Origin: Pseudomonas baetica
GTDB lineage: Bacteria > Pseudomonadota > Gammaproteobacteria > Pseudomonadales > Pseudomonadaceae
Length of the DNA: 64,000 nucleotides
NCBI RefSeq assembly: GCF_002813455.1
Contig: NZ_PHHE01000001.1
Coordinates: forward strand, 5,921,001 to 5,985,000
Direction of reading: 5' to 3'
The notes beneath the pieces were generated by a model. It did no database searches. It worked only from the letters and a program-made list of their open reading frames with translations, and was not told the DNA's origin. Both the position numbers and the translations under genes were made by a program. This document shows positions 1 through 7,005 of this stretch, piece by piece. Each line of letters starts with the position of its first letter. The first letter of the stretch is position 1.

Positions 1-210
1 GAGCATGCCCATTGCGAAGCGCAGCACGGCGCCGGCAAGGATCGGCGTGGCGACCACCAACCCACGTTGTTGCGTGGTCAGGTGCAGGTCGGCGGCGATT
101 TGCACCGCCAGCGGGCCGAGCAGGTACCAGACCATGAAACTCAGGTCGAAATAGAGGAAGGCCGCGAACAGGGTCGGGGTGTGGCCGGATTTCCAGAAGC
201 TTGAATTCAT
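1..210 (-). CDS. nasA: Nitrate/nitrite MFS transporter, N-terminal part (runs off window)
   Basis: The first 70 residues are visible, starting MNSSFWKSGHTPTLFAAF, with a membrane segment (FAAFLYFDLSFMVWYLLGPL) and a second hydrophobic stretch (VVATPILAGAVLRFAMGML). This matches the start of NarK/NasA-type major facilitator nitrate/nitrite transporters of the inner membrane. The ATG is preceded by a GAGGTG ribosome site. The gene lies downstream of nasS and nasT on the same strand and has its own sigma-54-type promoter and ANTAR-type leader, as expected for an assimilatory nitrate gene. The rest of the protein is outside the window, so the exact substrate is inferred from family and context. 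Confidence 0.75.
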   Translation of the reverse strand, partial: MNSSFWKSGHTPTLFAAFLYFDLSFMVWYLLGPLAVQIAADLHLTTQQRGLVVATPILAGAVLRFAMGML

Positions 211-303
211 CGCGCACCTCAGCTGAAAAGAGTCTCGAAAGGAGTCATGCACAGCAGGTGGGGCGCCGCCACGGCCGCACCACCGGCCCCGGTCTGTGGG
301 GCC

Positions 304-357
304 AAAACGCAAAAACGCCGCTACCTGGATCGCCTGAAAGCGATGGAGGTGAGCGAC
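304..357 (-). terminator. Leader intrinsic terminator of the nitrate transporter transcript
   Basis: On the minus strand GTCGCTCACCT (357 to 347) pairs with AGGTAGCGGC (326 to 317) with one bulged base. The stem encloses an inner ATCGC/GCGAT hairpin and is followed at once by a TTTTT run and a second T run. Its 5' arm shares bases 354-357 with the upstream antiterminator hairpin, so the two structures exclude each other. It sits about 100 bases before the transporter start codon. Confidence 0.75.
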
Positions 358-394
358 GTCTTTGTCGTGGGTGGGGCAACCGCCGTTGGTTACC
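354..394 (-). promoter_or_regulatory. ANTAR-target dual hexaloop antiterminator (NasT binding site)
   Basis: Two hairpins occur in tandem on the minus-strand RNA. Hairpin 1 (375-394) is GGTAACC, loop AACGGC, GGTTGCC: seven pairs including one G-U. Hairpin 2 (354-367) is CGAC, loop AAAGAC, GTCG. Both six-base loops carry A at position 1 and G at position 4, the known signature of RNAs bound by ANTAR proteins, and the linker is 7 bases. Hairpin 2 overlaps the 5' arm of the terminator. The expected action is that nitrate frees NasT from NasS, NasT stabilises these hairpins, and the terminator does not form. Confidence 0.8.
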
Positions 395-408
395 TGTGCT
401 GAATGCTT

Positions 409-424
409 AGCGAGATTTGTGCCA
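409..424 (-). promoter_or_regulatory. Sigma-54-type promoter of the nitrate transporter unit
   Basis: On the minus strand the sequence is TGGCACAAATCTCGCT, which has the invariant GG and GC spaced by ten bases and differs from the TGGCAC-N5-TTGC[A/T] consensus at one position. The predicted start is near 398, so the first antiterminator hairpin would begin about five bases into the transcript. Sigma-54 with NtrC control is the usual arrangement for nitrate assimilation genes in Pseudomonas. No NtrC site was assigned. Confidence 0.7.
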
Positions 425-450
425 ACAGGTTGAGACCGAGACGCAGCCTA

Positions 451-520
451 TCGCTGGCAAGCCAGCTCCCACAGGTTCTGTGGTGTTCGCAAATCCTGTG
501 GGAGCTGGCTTGCCAGCGAT
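451..520. repeat. REP-type inverted pair (GGCTTGCCAGCGA variant)
   Basis: Two inverted copies of TCGCTGGCAAGCCAGCTCCC flank a short spacer. This is one of the common Pseudomonas REP families, and another pair of the same variant is at about 30060-30153. It lies between the transporter promoter and the 3' end of nasT. Confidence 0.85.
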
Positions 521-545
521 GAGGCGCGTACAGGCTCAGCAAACC

Positions 546-1121
546 TCAGCCAAGCAACTCACTCATCGCAATGATCTGCTCCGCCACCTGAATCAGCTTC
601 TGCTGCCTGCTCATCGCCTGGCGGCGCATCAAGGTGTAGGCCTCTTCCTCGTTGCAGTCCTTCATCTTCATCAACAAACCCTTGGCCAGTTCGATGCGCT
701 TGCGCTCAGCCAATTGCTGATCACGCGCCTGCAACTGCGCGCGCAAGGCCTGATCGCTCTCGAAACGGGCCATGGCCACATCAAGAATCGGCTGCAAACG
801 CTGTGCGTGAATGCCTTCGACGATGTAGGCACTGACCCCGGATTTGATCGCCTGACGCATCACGCCGGGGTCATGTTCATCGGTAAACATCACGATCGGC
901 CGAGGCTGATCGCGGCTGACCAATACCACTTGTTCCATGACGTCGCGGCTCGGTGACTCGGTATCGATCAGGATCACATCCGGGCGCACTGTTTCGACGC
1001 GTGCCGGCAGGTCGATGGTCAGCCCGGACTCGTCGATCACCTCGAAGCCGGCCTCGGTCAGCGCGGCTTTCAGGCGCCCGACTTTTTTTGCGGTGTCGTT
1101 GATCAGCAGAATGCGCAGCAT
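546..1121 (-). CDS. nasT: NasT, ANTAR-domain nitrate response antiterminator
   Basis: A 191-residue protein with an N-terminal response-regulator-like receiver domain (MLRILLINDTAKK, DVILIDTESPS) and a C-terminal ANTAR domain (ERKRIELAKGLLMKMKD, then EEEAYTLMRRQAM). ANTAR proteins bind dual hexaloop hairpins in leader RNA and prevent termination. NasT is held inactive by NasS without nitrate and released when nitrate is present. The gene is 15 bases after nasS on the same strand, so the two are co-transcribed. Two leaders with the matching hairpins are seen nearby, at 304-394 and 2375-2456. Length and order match NasT of other pseudomonads. Confidence 0.95.
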   Translation of the reverse strand: MLRILLINDTAKKVGRLKAALTEAGFEVIDESGLTIDLPARVETVRPDVILIDTESPSRDVMEQVVLVSRDQPRPIVMFTDEHDPGVMRQAIKSGVSAYIVEGIHAQRLQPILDVAMARFESDQALRAQLQARDQQLAERKRIELAKGLLMKMKDCNEEEAYTLMRRQAMSRQQKLIQVAEQIIAMSELLG

Positions 1122-1136
1122 GTTCGCGGTCTCCTG

Positions 1137-2348
1137 TCAGCGGCGGGCGAGAAGGCGAGCGTCGTCGCTCAGGGCGTGCAGCTTGAAGCTGCGGGCGTAC
1201 CCGGCTGGATCGCTGCCGTCCCAGATTTTGCCGTCGAGCAACTGACTGCTGCGCATGTCCGTGCCCCACGCGGCGACGCCCACGGCGGTTGCCGCTTCGC
1301 GATAGATGTCCAGTTGCTGCACCTGACCCGCCACGGCGAGGTAATCCGGGTCTTCGCGCAGCAAACCCCAGCGACGGAACTGGGTCATGAACCACATGCC
1401 GTCGGACAAGTACGGCAGATTCACTTCTCCCTTAGCGTGAAAGCGCAACGCGTGTGGATCCTGCCAGCGATTGCCGAGGCCATCGGCGTAATCGCCGAGA
1501 AAACGCGGCTCGATGCAGGCCGCGGGGGCGTCGAGGTATTCCGGCGCACTCAACAGTTGCGCGGTGCTGCGGCGGTTTTCCGGGCTTTCTTCGATGAAGC
1601 GGCTGGCTTCAAGGATCGCCATCACCAGCGCCCGCGCGGTGTTCGGGTACTGCTCGACGAAGGCGCGGGTGCAGCCGAGGACTTTTTCCGGGTGATCGGG
1701 CCAGATGGTCTGGCTGGTGGCCAGGGTGAAACCGAGATCCTGCTGCACCGCGCTGGCGGCCCACGGTTCGCCGACACAGAATCCGTCGATGCGCCCGGCC
1801 TGCAGGTGCGCGACCATTTGCGGCGGTGGCACCACCACGCTGTCGACATCCTGTAATGGGTGAATGCCCTGGCTCGCCAGCCAGTAATAAAGCCACATCG
1901 CGTGTGTGCCGGTCGGGAAGGTCTGGGCGAAAGTCAGTTTTGCGCGGGATTGGTGCACGTGGCGATCCAGCGCTTCAGGACTGCTCACGCCGAGGCTTTG
2001 TAGGCCGTGGGACAGGTTGAGGCTCTGACCGTTTTGGTTGAGGCCCATCAACACGGCCATGTCGGTGGATGCGACGCCGCCGATGCCCAAATGCACGGCG
2101 TAGATCAAACCGTACAGGCTGTGGGCGGCATCGAGTTCGCCGCTGACCAGTTTGTCGCGCAAATTGGCCCATGACGTCTGACGTTTCAGGTTCAGCGTCA
2201 GGCCATAAGGCTGGGCGAAACCCTGAGTGGCGGCGACGACCACCGAGGCGCAATCGCTCAGGGCCATGAAACCGAGGTTGATCGCGCTTTTTTCCGGGGC
2301 GTCGCTGCCGTTGACCCAGGCCAGTGGCCCGACGGAGGGTTCATTCAT
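1137..2348 (-). CDS. nasS: NasS, nitrate/nitrite-sensing NrtA-like protein
   Basis: A 403-residue protein of the nitrate-binding NrtA/CmpA family (INLGFMALSDCASVVVAATQ, GEPWAASAVQQDLG) that lacks a signal peptide, as expected for the cytoplasmic sensor NasS rather than a transporter subunit. NasS binds nitrate or nitrite and then releases its partner NasT. I chose the ATG at 2348 (MNEPSVGPLAWVNG), where family similarity begins. A further upstream in-frame start would place the 5' regulatory hairpins inside the coding sequence. nasT follows after 15 bases. The gene has its own sigma-54-type promoter and leader terminator, which implies autoregulation. Confidence 0.92.
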   Translation of the reverse strand: MNEPSVGPLAWVNGSDAPEKSAINLGFMALSDCASVVVAATQGFAQPYGLTLNLKRQTSWANLRDKLVSGELDAAHSLYGLIYAVHLGIGGVASTDMAVLMGLNQNGQSLNLSHGLQSLGVSSPEALDRHVHQSRAKLTFAQTFPTGTHAMWLYYWLASQGIHPLQDVDSVVVPPPQMVAHLQAGRIDGFCVGEPWAASAVQQDLGFTLATSQTIWPDHPEKVLGCTRAFVEQYPNTARALVMAILEASRFIEESPENRRSTAQLLSAPEYLDAPAACIEPRFLGDYADGLGNRWQDPHALRFHAKGEVNLPYLSDGMWFMTQFRRWGLLREDPDYLAVAGQVQQLDIYREAATAVGVAAWGTDMRSSQLLDGKIWDGSDPAGYARSFKLHALSDDARLLARR

Positions 2349-2374
2349 CGCATGCACCTGCAAAAGCCGCCTTG

Positions 2375-2422
2375 AAAAAAAACGTCGCCCCAGGCTTTGC
2401 GCAGGCAAACCCGAAGACGACG
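2375..2422 (-). terminator. Leader intrinsic terminator in front of nasS
   Basis: On the minus strand an 18-base arm (2422 to 2405) faces an 18-base arm (2400 to 2383) across a 4-base loop. There are 16 pairs, three of them G-U, and two mismatches. Eight T residues follow immediately (2382 to 2375). It lies 27 bases before the nasS start, too early to end any upstream gene on this strand. Its 5' arm overlaps the second hexaloop hairpin. Confidence 0.75.
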
Positions 2423-2456
2423 CCATTGTCCTTGCCTGCACGCCGTCATTGGCCTG
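2419..2456 (-). promoter_or_regulatory. Second ANTAR-type dual hexaloop motif, nasS leader
   Basis: Hairpin 1 has core GCC, loop AATGAC, GGC (2442-2453), extendable to 2439-2456 with one G-G mismatch. Hairpin 2 is GAC, loop AATGGC, GTC (2419-2430), with weak extension. Both loops have A at position 1 and G at position 4, and the linker between the cores is 11 bases. Hairpin 2 overlaps the 5' arm of the terminator. The stems are weaker than in the transporter leader, so this is less certain, but the architecture is the same. Confidence 0.6.
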
Positions 2457-2476
2457 CCGGCTGATAACAAGGAGGG

Positions 2477-2492
2477 TGCAAGGCATATGCCA
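2477..2492 (-). promoter_or_regulatory. Sigma-54-type promoter of nasST
   Basis: The minus-strand sequence TGGCATATGCCTTGCA has GG and GC spaced by ten bases and a perfect TTGCA -12 box. The predicted start is near 2466, about ten bases before the first hexaloop hairpin. This is the same layout as the transporter promoter at 409-424. Confidence 0.7.
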
Positions 2493-2540
2493 GTCGCGCT
2501 GATTTGCGCATGCGCCTCGCGCGGCAGGTGGATGCCCGGC

Positions 2541-2546
2541 TATAAT
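2541..2546 (+). promoter_or_regulatory. Probable pyrD -10 element
   Basis: A perfect TATAAT lies 37 bases before the pyrD ATG. No good -35 hexamer is seen at the usual spacing. The site is divergent from the nasST promoter, about 50 bases away. Confidence 0.5.
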
Positions 2547-2582
2547 CGCCGCCTCTTTTCGCCGCCCGAGTCATCGCCGCCC

Positions 2583-3602
2583 ATGTATTCCCTGGCCCGT
2601 CAGCTGTTGTTCAAACTTTCCCCGGAAACCTCCCACGATCTGTCGCTGGATCTGATCGGCGCGGGTGGGCGTTTGGGCCTCAACGGCTTGCTGTGCAAGG
2701 CGCCGGCGAAGGTGCCGGTGACAGTCATGGGTCTGGACTTCCCGAACCCGGTAGGGTTGGCAGCCGGTCTGGACAAGAACGGCGCGGCCATCGACGGCTT
2801 TGCGCAGTTGGGTTTCGGTTTTGTCGAAATCGGCACCGTGACCCCGCGTCCGCAGCCGGGCAACCCGAAACCACGGATCTTCCGCCTGCCGGAAGCCGAG
2901 GCGATCATCAACCGCATGGGCTTCAACAACCTCGGTGTCGATAACCTGCTGGCGCGGGTGGCTGCAGCAAAATATAAAGGCGTGTTGGGCATCAACATCG
3001 GCAAGAACTTCGATACGCCGGTTGAGCGTGCGGTTGACGATTACCTGATCTGCCTGGACAAAGTCTACGCCCACGCCAGTTACATCACGGTCAACGTCAG
3101 CTCGCCGAATACCCCGGGCCTGCGCAGTCTGCAATTTGGTGATTCGCTAAAGCAGTTGCTCGCGGACCTGGCCACGCGCCGCGCTGAACTGGCCTTGCGT
3201 CATGGCAAGCATGTGCCGTTGGCGATCAAGATCGCGCCGGACATGACCGACGAAGAAACCGCGCAGGTGGCGCAAGCGCTGATCGAAACCGGCATGGACG
3301 CAGTGATCGCGACCAATACCACCCTGAGCCGTGTTGGCGTTGAAGGCATGGAGCATGGTGACGAGGCGGGCGGCCTGTCCGGCGCGCCAGTGCGTGACAA
3401 GAGCACCCACACGGTGAAAGTGCTGGCGGCTGAGATGGGTGGTCGGTTGCCGATTATTGCGGCGGGCGGAATTACTGAAGGCAAGCATGCGGCAGAAAAG
3501 ATCACGGCCGGTGCGAGCCTGGTGCAGATTTACTCGGGCTTCATCTATAAGGGCCCGGCGTTGATTCGCGAATCCGTAGACGCGATCGCCGCCCTGCGCT
3601 GA
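2583..3602 (+). CDS. pyrD: Dihydroorotate dehydrogenase (quinone), class 2
   Basis: A 339-residue class 2 enzyme that oxidises dihydroorotate to orotate in pyrimidine synthesis, passing electrons to membrane quinone. Visible family signatures are [36 protein letters not shown] broken into its usual parts, [14 protein letters not shown] with the catalytic serine of class 2, and the C-terminal FMN-phosphate region ([20 protein letters not shown]). The ATG at 2583 gives the usual N-terminus [12 protein letters not shown], the amphipathic membrane-binding helices. The gene stands alone, divergent from nasS. Confidence 0.97.
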   Translation: MYSLARQLLFKLSPETSHDLSLDLIGAGGRLGLNGLLCKAPAKVPVTVMGLDFPNPVGLAAGLDKNGAAIDGFAQLGFGFVEIGTVTPRPQPGNPKPRIFRLPEAEAIINRMGFNNLGVDNLLARVAAAKYKGVLGINIGKNFDTPVERAVDDYLICLDKVYAHASYITVNVSSPNTPGLRSLQFGDSLKQLLADLATRRAELALRHGKHVPLAIKIAPDMTDEETAQVAQALIETGMDAVIATNTTLSRVGVEGMEHGDEAGGLSGAPVRDKSTHTVKVLAAEMGGRLPIIAAGGITEGKHAAEKITAGASLVQIYSGFIYKGPALIRESVDAIAALR

Positions 3603-3605
3603 TCC

Positions 3606-3697
3606 TTGTGGGAGCGAGCCTGCTAGCGAAGGAAGTGTATCTGTCGCTAATAATGTGACTGGACGAAGGCTTTCGCGAGCAGGCTCGCTCCCACAGG
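3606..3697. repeat. REP-type inverted pair (GAGCCTGCTCGCGAA variant)
   Basis: TGTGGGAGCGAGCCTGCTAGCG and its inverted partner CGCGAGCAGGCTCGCTCCCAC flank about 40 bases. The first copy has a one-base change (TAGCG for TCGCG). It lies between the 3' ends of the convergent pyrD and rmf. Confidence 0.85.
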
Positions 3698-3724
3698 GTT
3701 GTGCCCGGCACAAGAAACTGCAGG

Positions 3725-3756
3725 CATAAAAAAGGGCTCCTCGAAGGAGCCCCTGG
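3725..3756 (-). terminator. rmf terminator
   Basis: On the minus strand GGGGCTCCT, loop, AGGAGCCC is followed by TTTTTT. It lies about 85 bases after the rmf stop codon. Confidence 0.8.
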
Positions 3757-3838
3757 GCCGAAGCCCGCCGTCCGGGAAGGACGTGCGTGGTTAATGCGGT
3801 ACAAATTCAGATTGTCGTGTCGGAATTAATGCCCTGTG

Positions 3839-4054
3839 TCAGCCGACGGCGTGAAGTTCGTTGAGTCTGTGGATTCCCGCAGTGCCGGTCATACCGTCCC
3901 AGTTGTCGCCGCGTCCTTCTCGCCAGCCGTTGATCCAGGCTTGACGTACCGACGGTAGAGTAAATGGGCAAAGCTCACGGGATTTGCCACCAACGCCATA
4001 TTGATATCCGCGCAAAAATGCTCTTTCCAACGGATCACGCTTAAGTCTTCTCAT
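3839..4054 (-). CDS. rmf: Ribosome modulation factor
   Basis: A 71-residue basic protein, MRRLKRDPLERAFLRGYQYG, then CPFTLPSVRQAWINGWREGR, the highly conserved core of RMF. RMF turns 70S ribosomes into inactive 100S dimers in stationary phase. The length is slightly longer than the 55-residue E. coli form and typical of pseudomonads. The gene is single, ends in a clear hairpin terminator, and has more than 500 non-coding bases upstream. Confidence 0.95.
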   Translation of the reverse strand: MRRLKRDPLERAFLRGYQYGVGGKSRELCPFTLPSVRQAWINGWREGRGDNWDGMTGTAGIHRLNELHAVG

Positions 4055-4586
4055 AGGGTGTTTCCCTCACTTGTTGACTGTTTGTGTCGCGTTGACCTCA
4101 ACCGAGGTCTGGCAGAAAAAACTCTGCCTTGGGGCGGCTCGCTGCCGGCGTGGCGAGCCAAGGTGTTGACGCCGTTGCGACGTCAACCTGTGGTCAGTTC
4201 TAACCAATGAGTCACAGCGATGGAATGACCGTTTTGTCATAAGGACGTAACGAAAAAGATGCTATAGCGATAAGTAACCGTGTATTTGTTCAATGTTTAT
4301 TGAGCAAACCCCGGTATGATCGGCCTCGCGCTGGATGATGGGGTTAATTCTTTAGTGAGAATGACCTACGGGTGCAGTCGGGTACTATTCGACGAAGGGT
4401 TGCTTTGAGTCATTTTGTTGCACCAACTTTTTTCTCTGTCCTTGCATCTAAGCTCTTTTAACCCGAGCAGCGGGGATGGAACGGCACACCTTCGTGCCAC
4501 GCGGGCGTTCTTGTAGAAAAGCGCCTGATTGAAAACCGGGTCGGCAATGCGTTGCCGATCCACTAGCCAAAGGCTCTGGAAATACC
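4055..4586. other. Long intergenic region between divergent rmf and rlmKL
   Basis: About 530 bases with no credible coding sequence on either strand. It must hold the rmf and rlmKL promoters. Part of the middle (about 4200-4330) is AT-rich. A compact hairpin GGCAC-ACCTTC-GTGCC lies at about 4483-4498 on the plus strand, inside what would be the rlmKL leader. No known riboswitch or small RNA was recognised. Confidence 0.5.
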
Positions 4587-6857
4587 ATGTCCGACCGTTT
4601 CGAACTCTTCCTCACTTGCCCCAAAGGCCTTGAAGGCCTGCTTATCGAGGAAGCCGTCGGGCTTGGCCTTGAAGAAGCCCGCGAGCACACCTCCGCCGTG
4701 CGTGGCATGGCGACCATGGAAACCGCTTATCGCCTGTGCCTCTGGTCGCGTCTGGCCAACCGCGTGTTGCTGGTGCTCAAGCGCTTCCCGATGAAGGACG
4801 CTGAAGACCTGTACCACGGCGTGCTCGACGTCGAGTGGCAGGATCACATGCTCAGCGATGGCACCCTGGCCGTCGAATTCAGCGGCCACGGCTCAGGCAT
4901 CGACAACACCCACTTCGGCGCCTTGAAAGTCAAAGACGCCATCGTCGACAAACTGCGCACCCCGCAGGGCGACCGTCCGTCGATCGACAAGCTCAACCCG
5001 GATCTGCGCATTCACTTGCGCCTGGATCGCGGCGAAGCAATCCTTTCTCTCGACCTTTCCGGCCACAGCCTGCACCAGCGCGGCTATCGCTTGCAGCAGG
5101 GCGCGGCGCCGCTGAAGGAAAACCTCGCGGCAGCGATCCTGATCCGTTCCGGCTGGCCACGCATTGCGGCCGAAGGCGGCGCACTGGCTGACCCGATGTG
5201 CGGTGTCGGTACGTTCCTGGTAGAAGCCGGCATGATCGCCGCCGACATGGCACCGAACCTGCGTCGTGAGCAGTGGGGCTTCACCGCGTGGCTTGGTCAC
5301 GTCCCGGCGCTGTGGAAAAAACTCCATGAAGAAGCTTCCCAGCGTGCGGCTGCCGGTCTGGCCAAGCCACCGCTGTGGATTCGCGGTTACGAAGCTGATC
5401 CACGCCTGATTCAACCGGGTCGCAACAACGTTGAGCGTGCGGGCCTGAGCGAGTGGATCAAGATCTACCAGGGCGAAGTGGCGACCTTCGAGCCGCGTCC
5501 GGATCAGAACCAGAAAGGTCTGGTGATCTGCAACCCGCCGTACGGCGAGCGTCTGGGTGATGAAGCCAGCCTGCTGTATCTCTACCAGAACCTCGGCGAG
5601 CGTCTGCGTCAGGCCTGTCTGAACTGGGAAGCGGCGGTGTTCACCGGCGCCCCGGATCTGGGCAAGCGCATGGGCATCCGCAGCCACAAACAGTATTCGT
5701 TCTGGAACGGCGCGCTGCCGTGCAAGCTGCTGCTGATCAAAGTGCTGCCGGATCAATTCGTCACTGGCGAGCGTCGTACTCCGGAGCAGCGTCAGGCCGA
5801 GCGTGAGCAGGCCGCTTACGATCAAACCCCGGACGAGCCGCAAGAGCGCAAGTTCAACAAGAACGGCAACCCGATCAAACCAACGCCAGCCCCGGCGCCC
5901 GTGATCGAGCAGCCGCGCTTGAGCGAAGGCGGGCAGATGTTTGCCAACCGCCTGCAAAAGAACCTCAAGGCGATGAGCAAGTGGGTCAAGCGTGAAGGCA
6001 TCGATTGCTACCGCGTCTACGATGCCGACATGCCGGAATATGCTATGGCCATCGACCTGTACCACGATTGGGTGCACGTCCAGGAATACGCCGCGCCGAA
6101 GTCCATCGACCCGGAAAAAGCCTCGGCCCGCATGTTTGACGCGCTGGCGGCGATTCCTCAGGCGTTGAACGTCGACAAGAGCCGCGTGGTGGTCAAACGC
6201 CGCGAGCGTCAGAGCGGCACCAAGCAGTACGAGCGTCAGGCTGCGCAGGGCAAGTTCAATGAAGTCAGCGAGGGCGGCGTGAAGTTGCTGGTCAACCTCA
6301 CCGACTACCTCGATACCGGTCTGTTCCTCGATCACCGGCCAATCCGCATGCGCATTCAGAAAGAGGCCGCCGGCAAGCGCTTCCTCAATCTGTTCTGCTA
6401 CACCGCGACGGCCAGTGTGCACGCGGCCAAGGGTGGCGCGCGCAGCACCACCAGTGTCGACCTGTCGAAAACCTACCTCGACTGGGCACGTCGCAACCTG
6501 TCGCTGAACGGCTATTCGGACAAGAATCGTCTGGAGCAGGGTGACGTGATGGCGTGGCTGGAAAGCTGCCGCGAAGAGTACGATTTGATCTTTATCGATC
6601 CGCCGACGTTCTCCAACTCCAAGCGCATGGAGGGTATTTTCGACGTGCAGCGTGATCAGGTGCAGTTGATCGACCTGGCCATGGCCCGTCTGGCACCGGG
6701 CGGTGTGCTGTACTTCTCCAACAACTTCCGCAAGTTCCAGTTGGAGGAGAACCTGGCCGAGCGTTACGCGGTCGAGGAAATCAGCGCGCAGACCATTGAT
6801 CCGGATTTCGCGCGCAACACCAAGATCCACCGCGCCTGGAAAATCACGGCTCGTTGA
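4587..6857 (+). CDS. rlmL: Bifunctional 23S rRNA methyltransferase RlmKL
   Basis: A 756-residue fusion protein that makes m2G2445 (RlmL, N-terminal half) and m7G2069 (RlmK, C-terminal half) in 23S rRNA. The N-terminus has the THUMP-type RNA-binding region (RFELFLTCPKGLEGLL). The first methyltransferase has the SAM motif ADPMCGVGTFLVEA and the catalytic NPPYGER near residue 315. The second has NLFCYTATASVHAA and DPPTFSNS near residue 671. Between them is a charged linker (about residues 400-450). Length equals the fused gamma-proteobacterial form. It is a single gene with a hairpin at 6880-6905 after it. Confidence 0.97.
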   Translation: MSDRFELFLTCPKGLEGLLIEEAVGLGLEEAREHTSAVRGMATMETAYRLCLWSRLANRVLLVLKRFPMKDAEDLYHGVLDVEWQDHMLSDGTLAVEFSGHGSGIDNTHFGALKVKDAIVDKLRTPQGDRPSIDKLNPDLRIHLRLDRGEAILSLDLSGHSLHQRGYRLQQGAAPLKENLAAAILIRSGWPRIAAEGGALADPMCGVGTFLVEAGMIAADMAPNLRREQWGFTAWLGHVPALWKKLHEEASQRAAAGLAKPPLWIRGYEADPRLIQPGRNNVERAGLSEWIKIYQGEVATFEPRPDQNQKGLVICNPPYGERLGDEASLLYLYQNLGERLRQACLNWEAAVFTGAPDLGKRMGIRSHKQYSFWNGALPCKLLLIKVLPDQFVTGERRTPEQRQAEREQAAYDQTPDEPQERKFNKNGNPIKPTPAPAPVIEQPRLSEGGQMFANRLQKNLKAMSKWVKREGIDCYRVYDADMPEYAMAIDLYHDWVHVQEYAAPKSIDPEKASARMFDALAAIPQALNVDKSRVVVKRRERQSGTKQYERQAAQGKFNEVSEGGVKLLVNLTDYLDTGLFLDHRPIRMRIQKEAAGKRFLNLFCYTATASVHAAKGGARSTTSVDLSKTYLDWARRNLSLNGYSDKNRLEQGDVMAWLESCREEYDLIFIDPPTFSNSKRMEGIFDVQRDQVQLIDLAMARLAPGGVLYFSNNFRKFQLEENLAERYAVEEISAQTIDPDFARNTKIHRAWKITAR

Positions 6858-6879
6858 CGCTTGAGCTGGTTGGATCCAC

Positions 6880-6905
6880 AGAGCCTTGATTTTTAAAGGC
6901 TCTTG
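6880..6905 (+). terminator. Hairpin after rlmKL
   Basis: AGAGCCT and AGGCTCT form a stem around an AT-rich loop about 25 bases after the stop codon, inside a longer GGATCCA/TGGATCC symmetry. There is no long T tract after it, so it may be a weak or bidirectional terminator. Confidence 0.4.
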
Positions 6906-7005
6906 GATCCGTTCAGCGCTAGCCAAATTAATGGCTAATAGCTATAAATCACTCATGGCCAAAGGGGGGCCTTCCCCGGAATAACTGGCGTAGTGAGTTG
7001 CCCTT

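Noticed and set aside
331..345. ATCGC-TTTCAG-GCGAT hairpin as an ANTAR hexaloop
   Set aside because: The loop lacks A at position 1 and G at position 4; it is better explained as the inner part of the terminator stem.
451..520. Regularly spaced short repeats as a possible CRISPR array
   Set aside because: Copies occur as single inverted pairs scattered over the window, not as direct repeats with unique spacers. No cas genes are present.
4893..6926. Very long open frame opposite rlmKL
   Set aside because: It mirrors the conserved methyltransferase gene. High GC at third codon positions keeps the opposite frame open, and the product has no family features.
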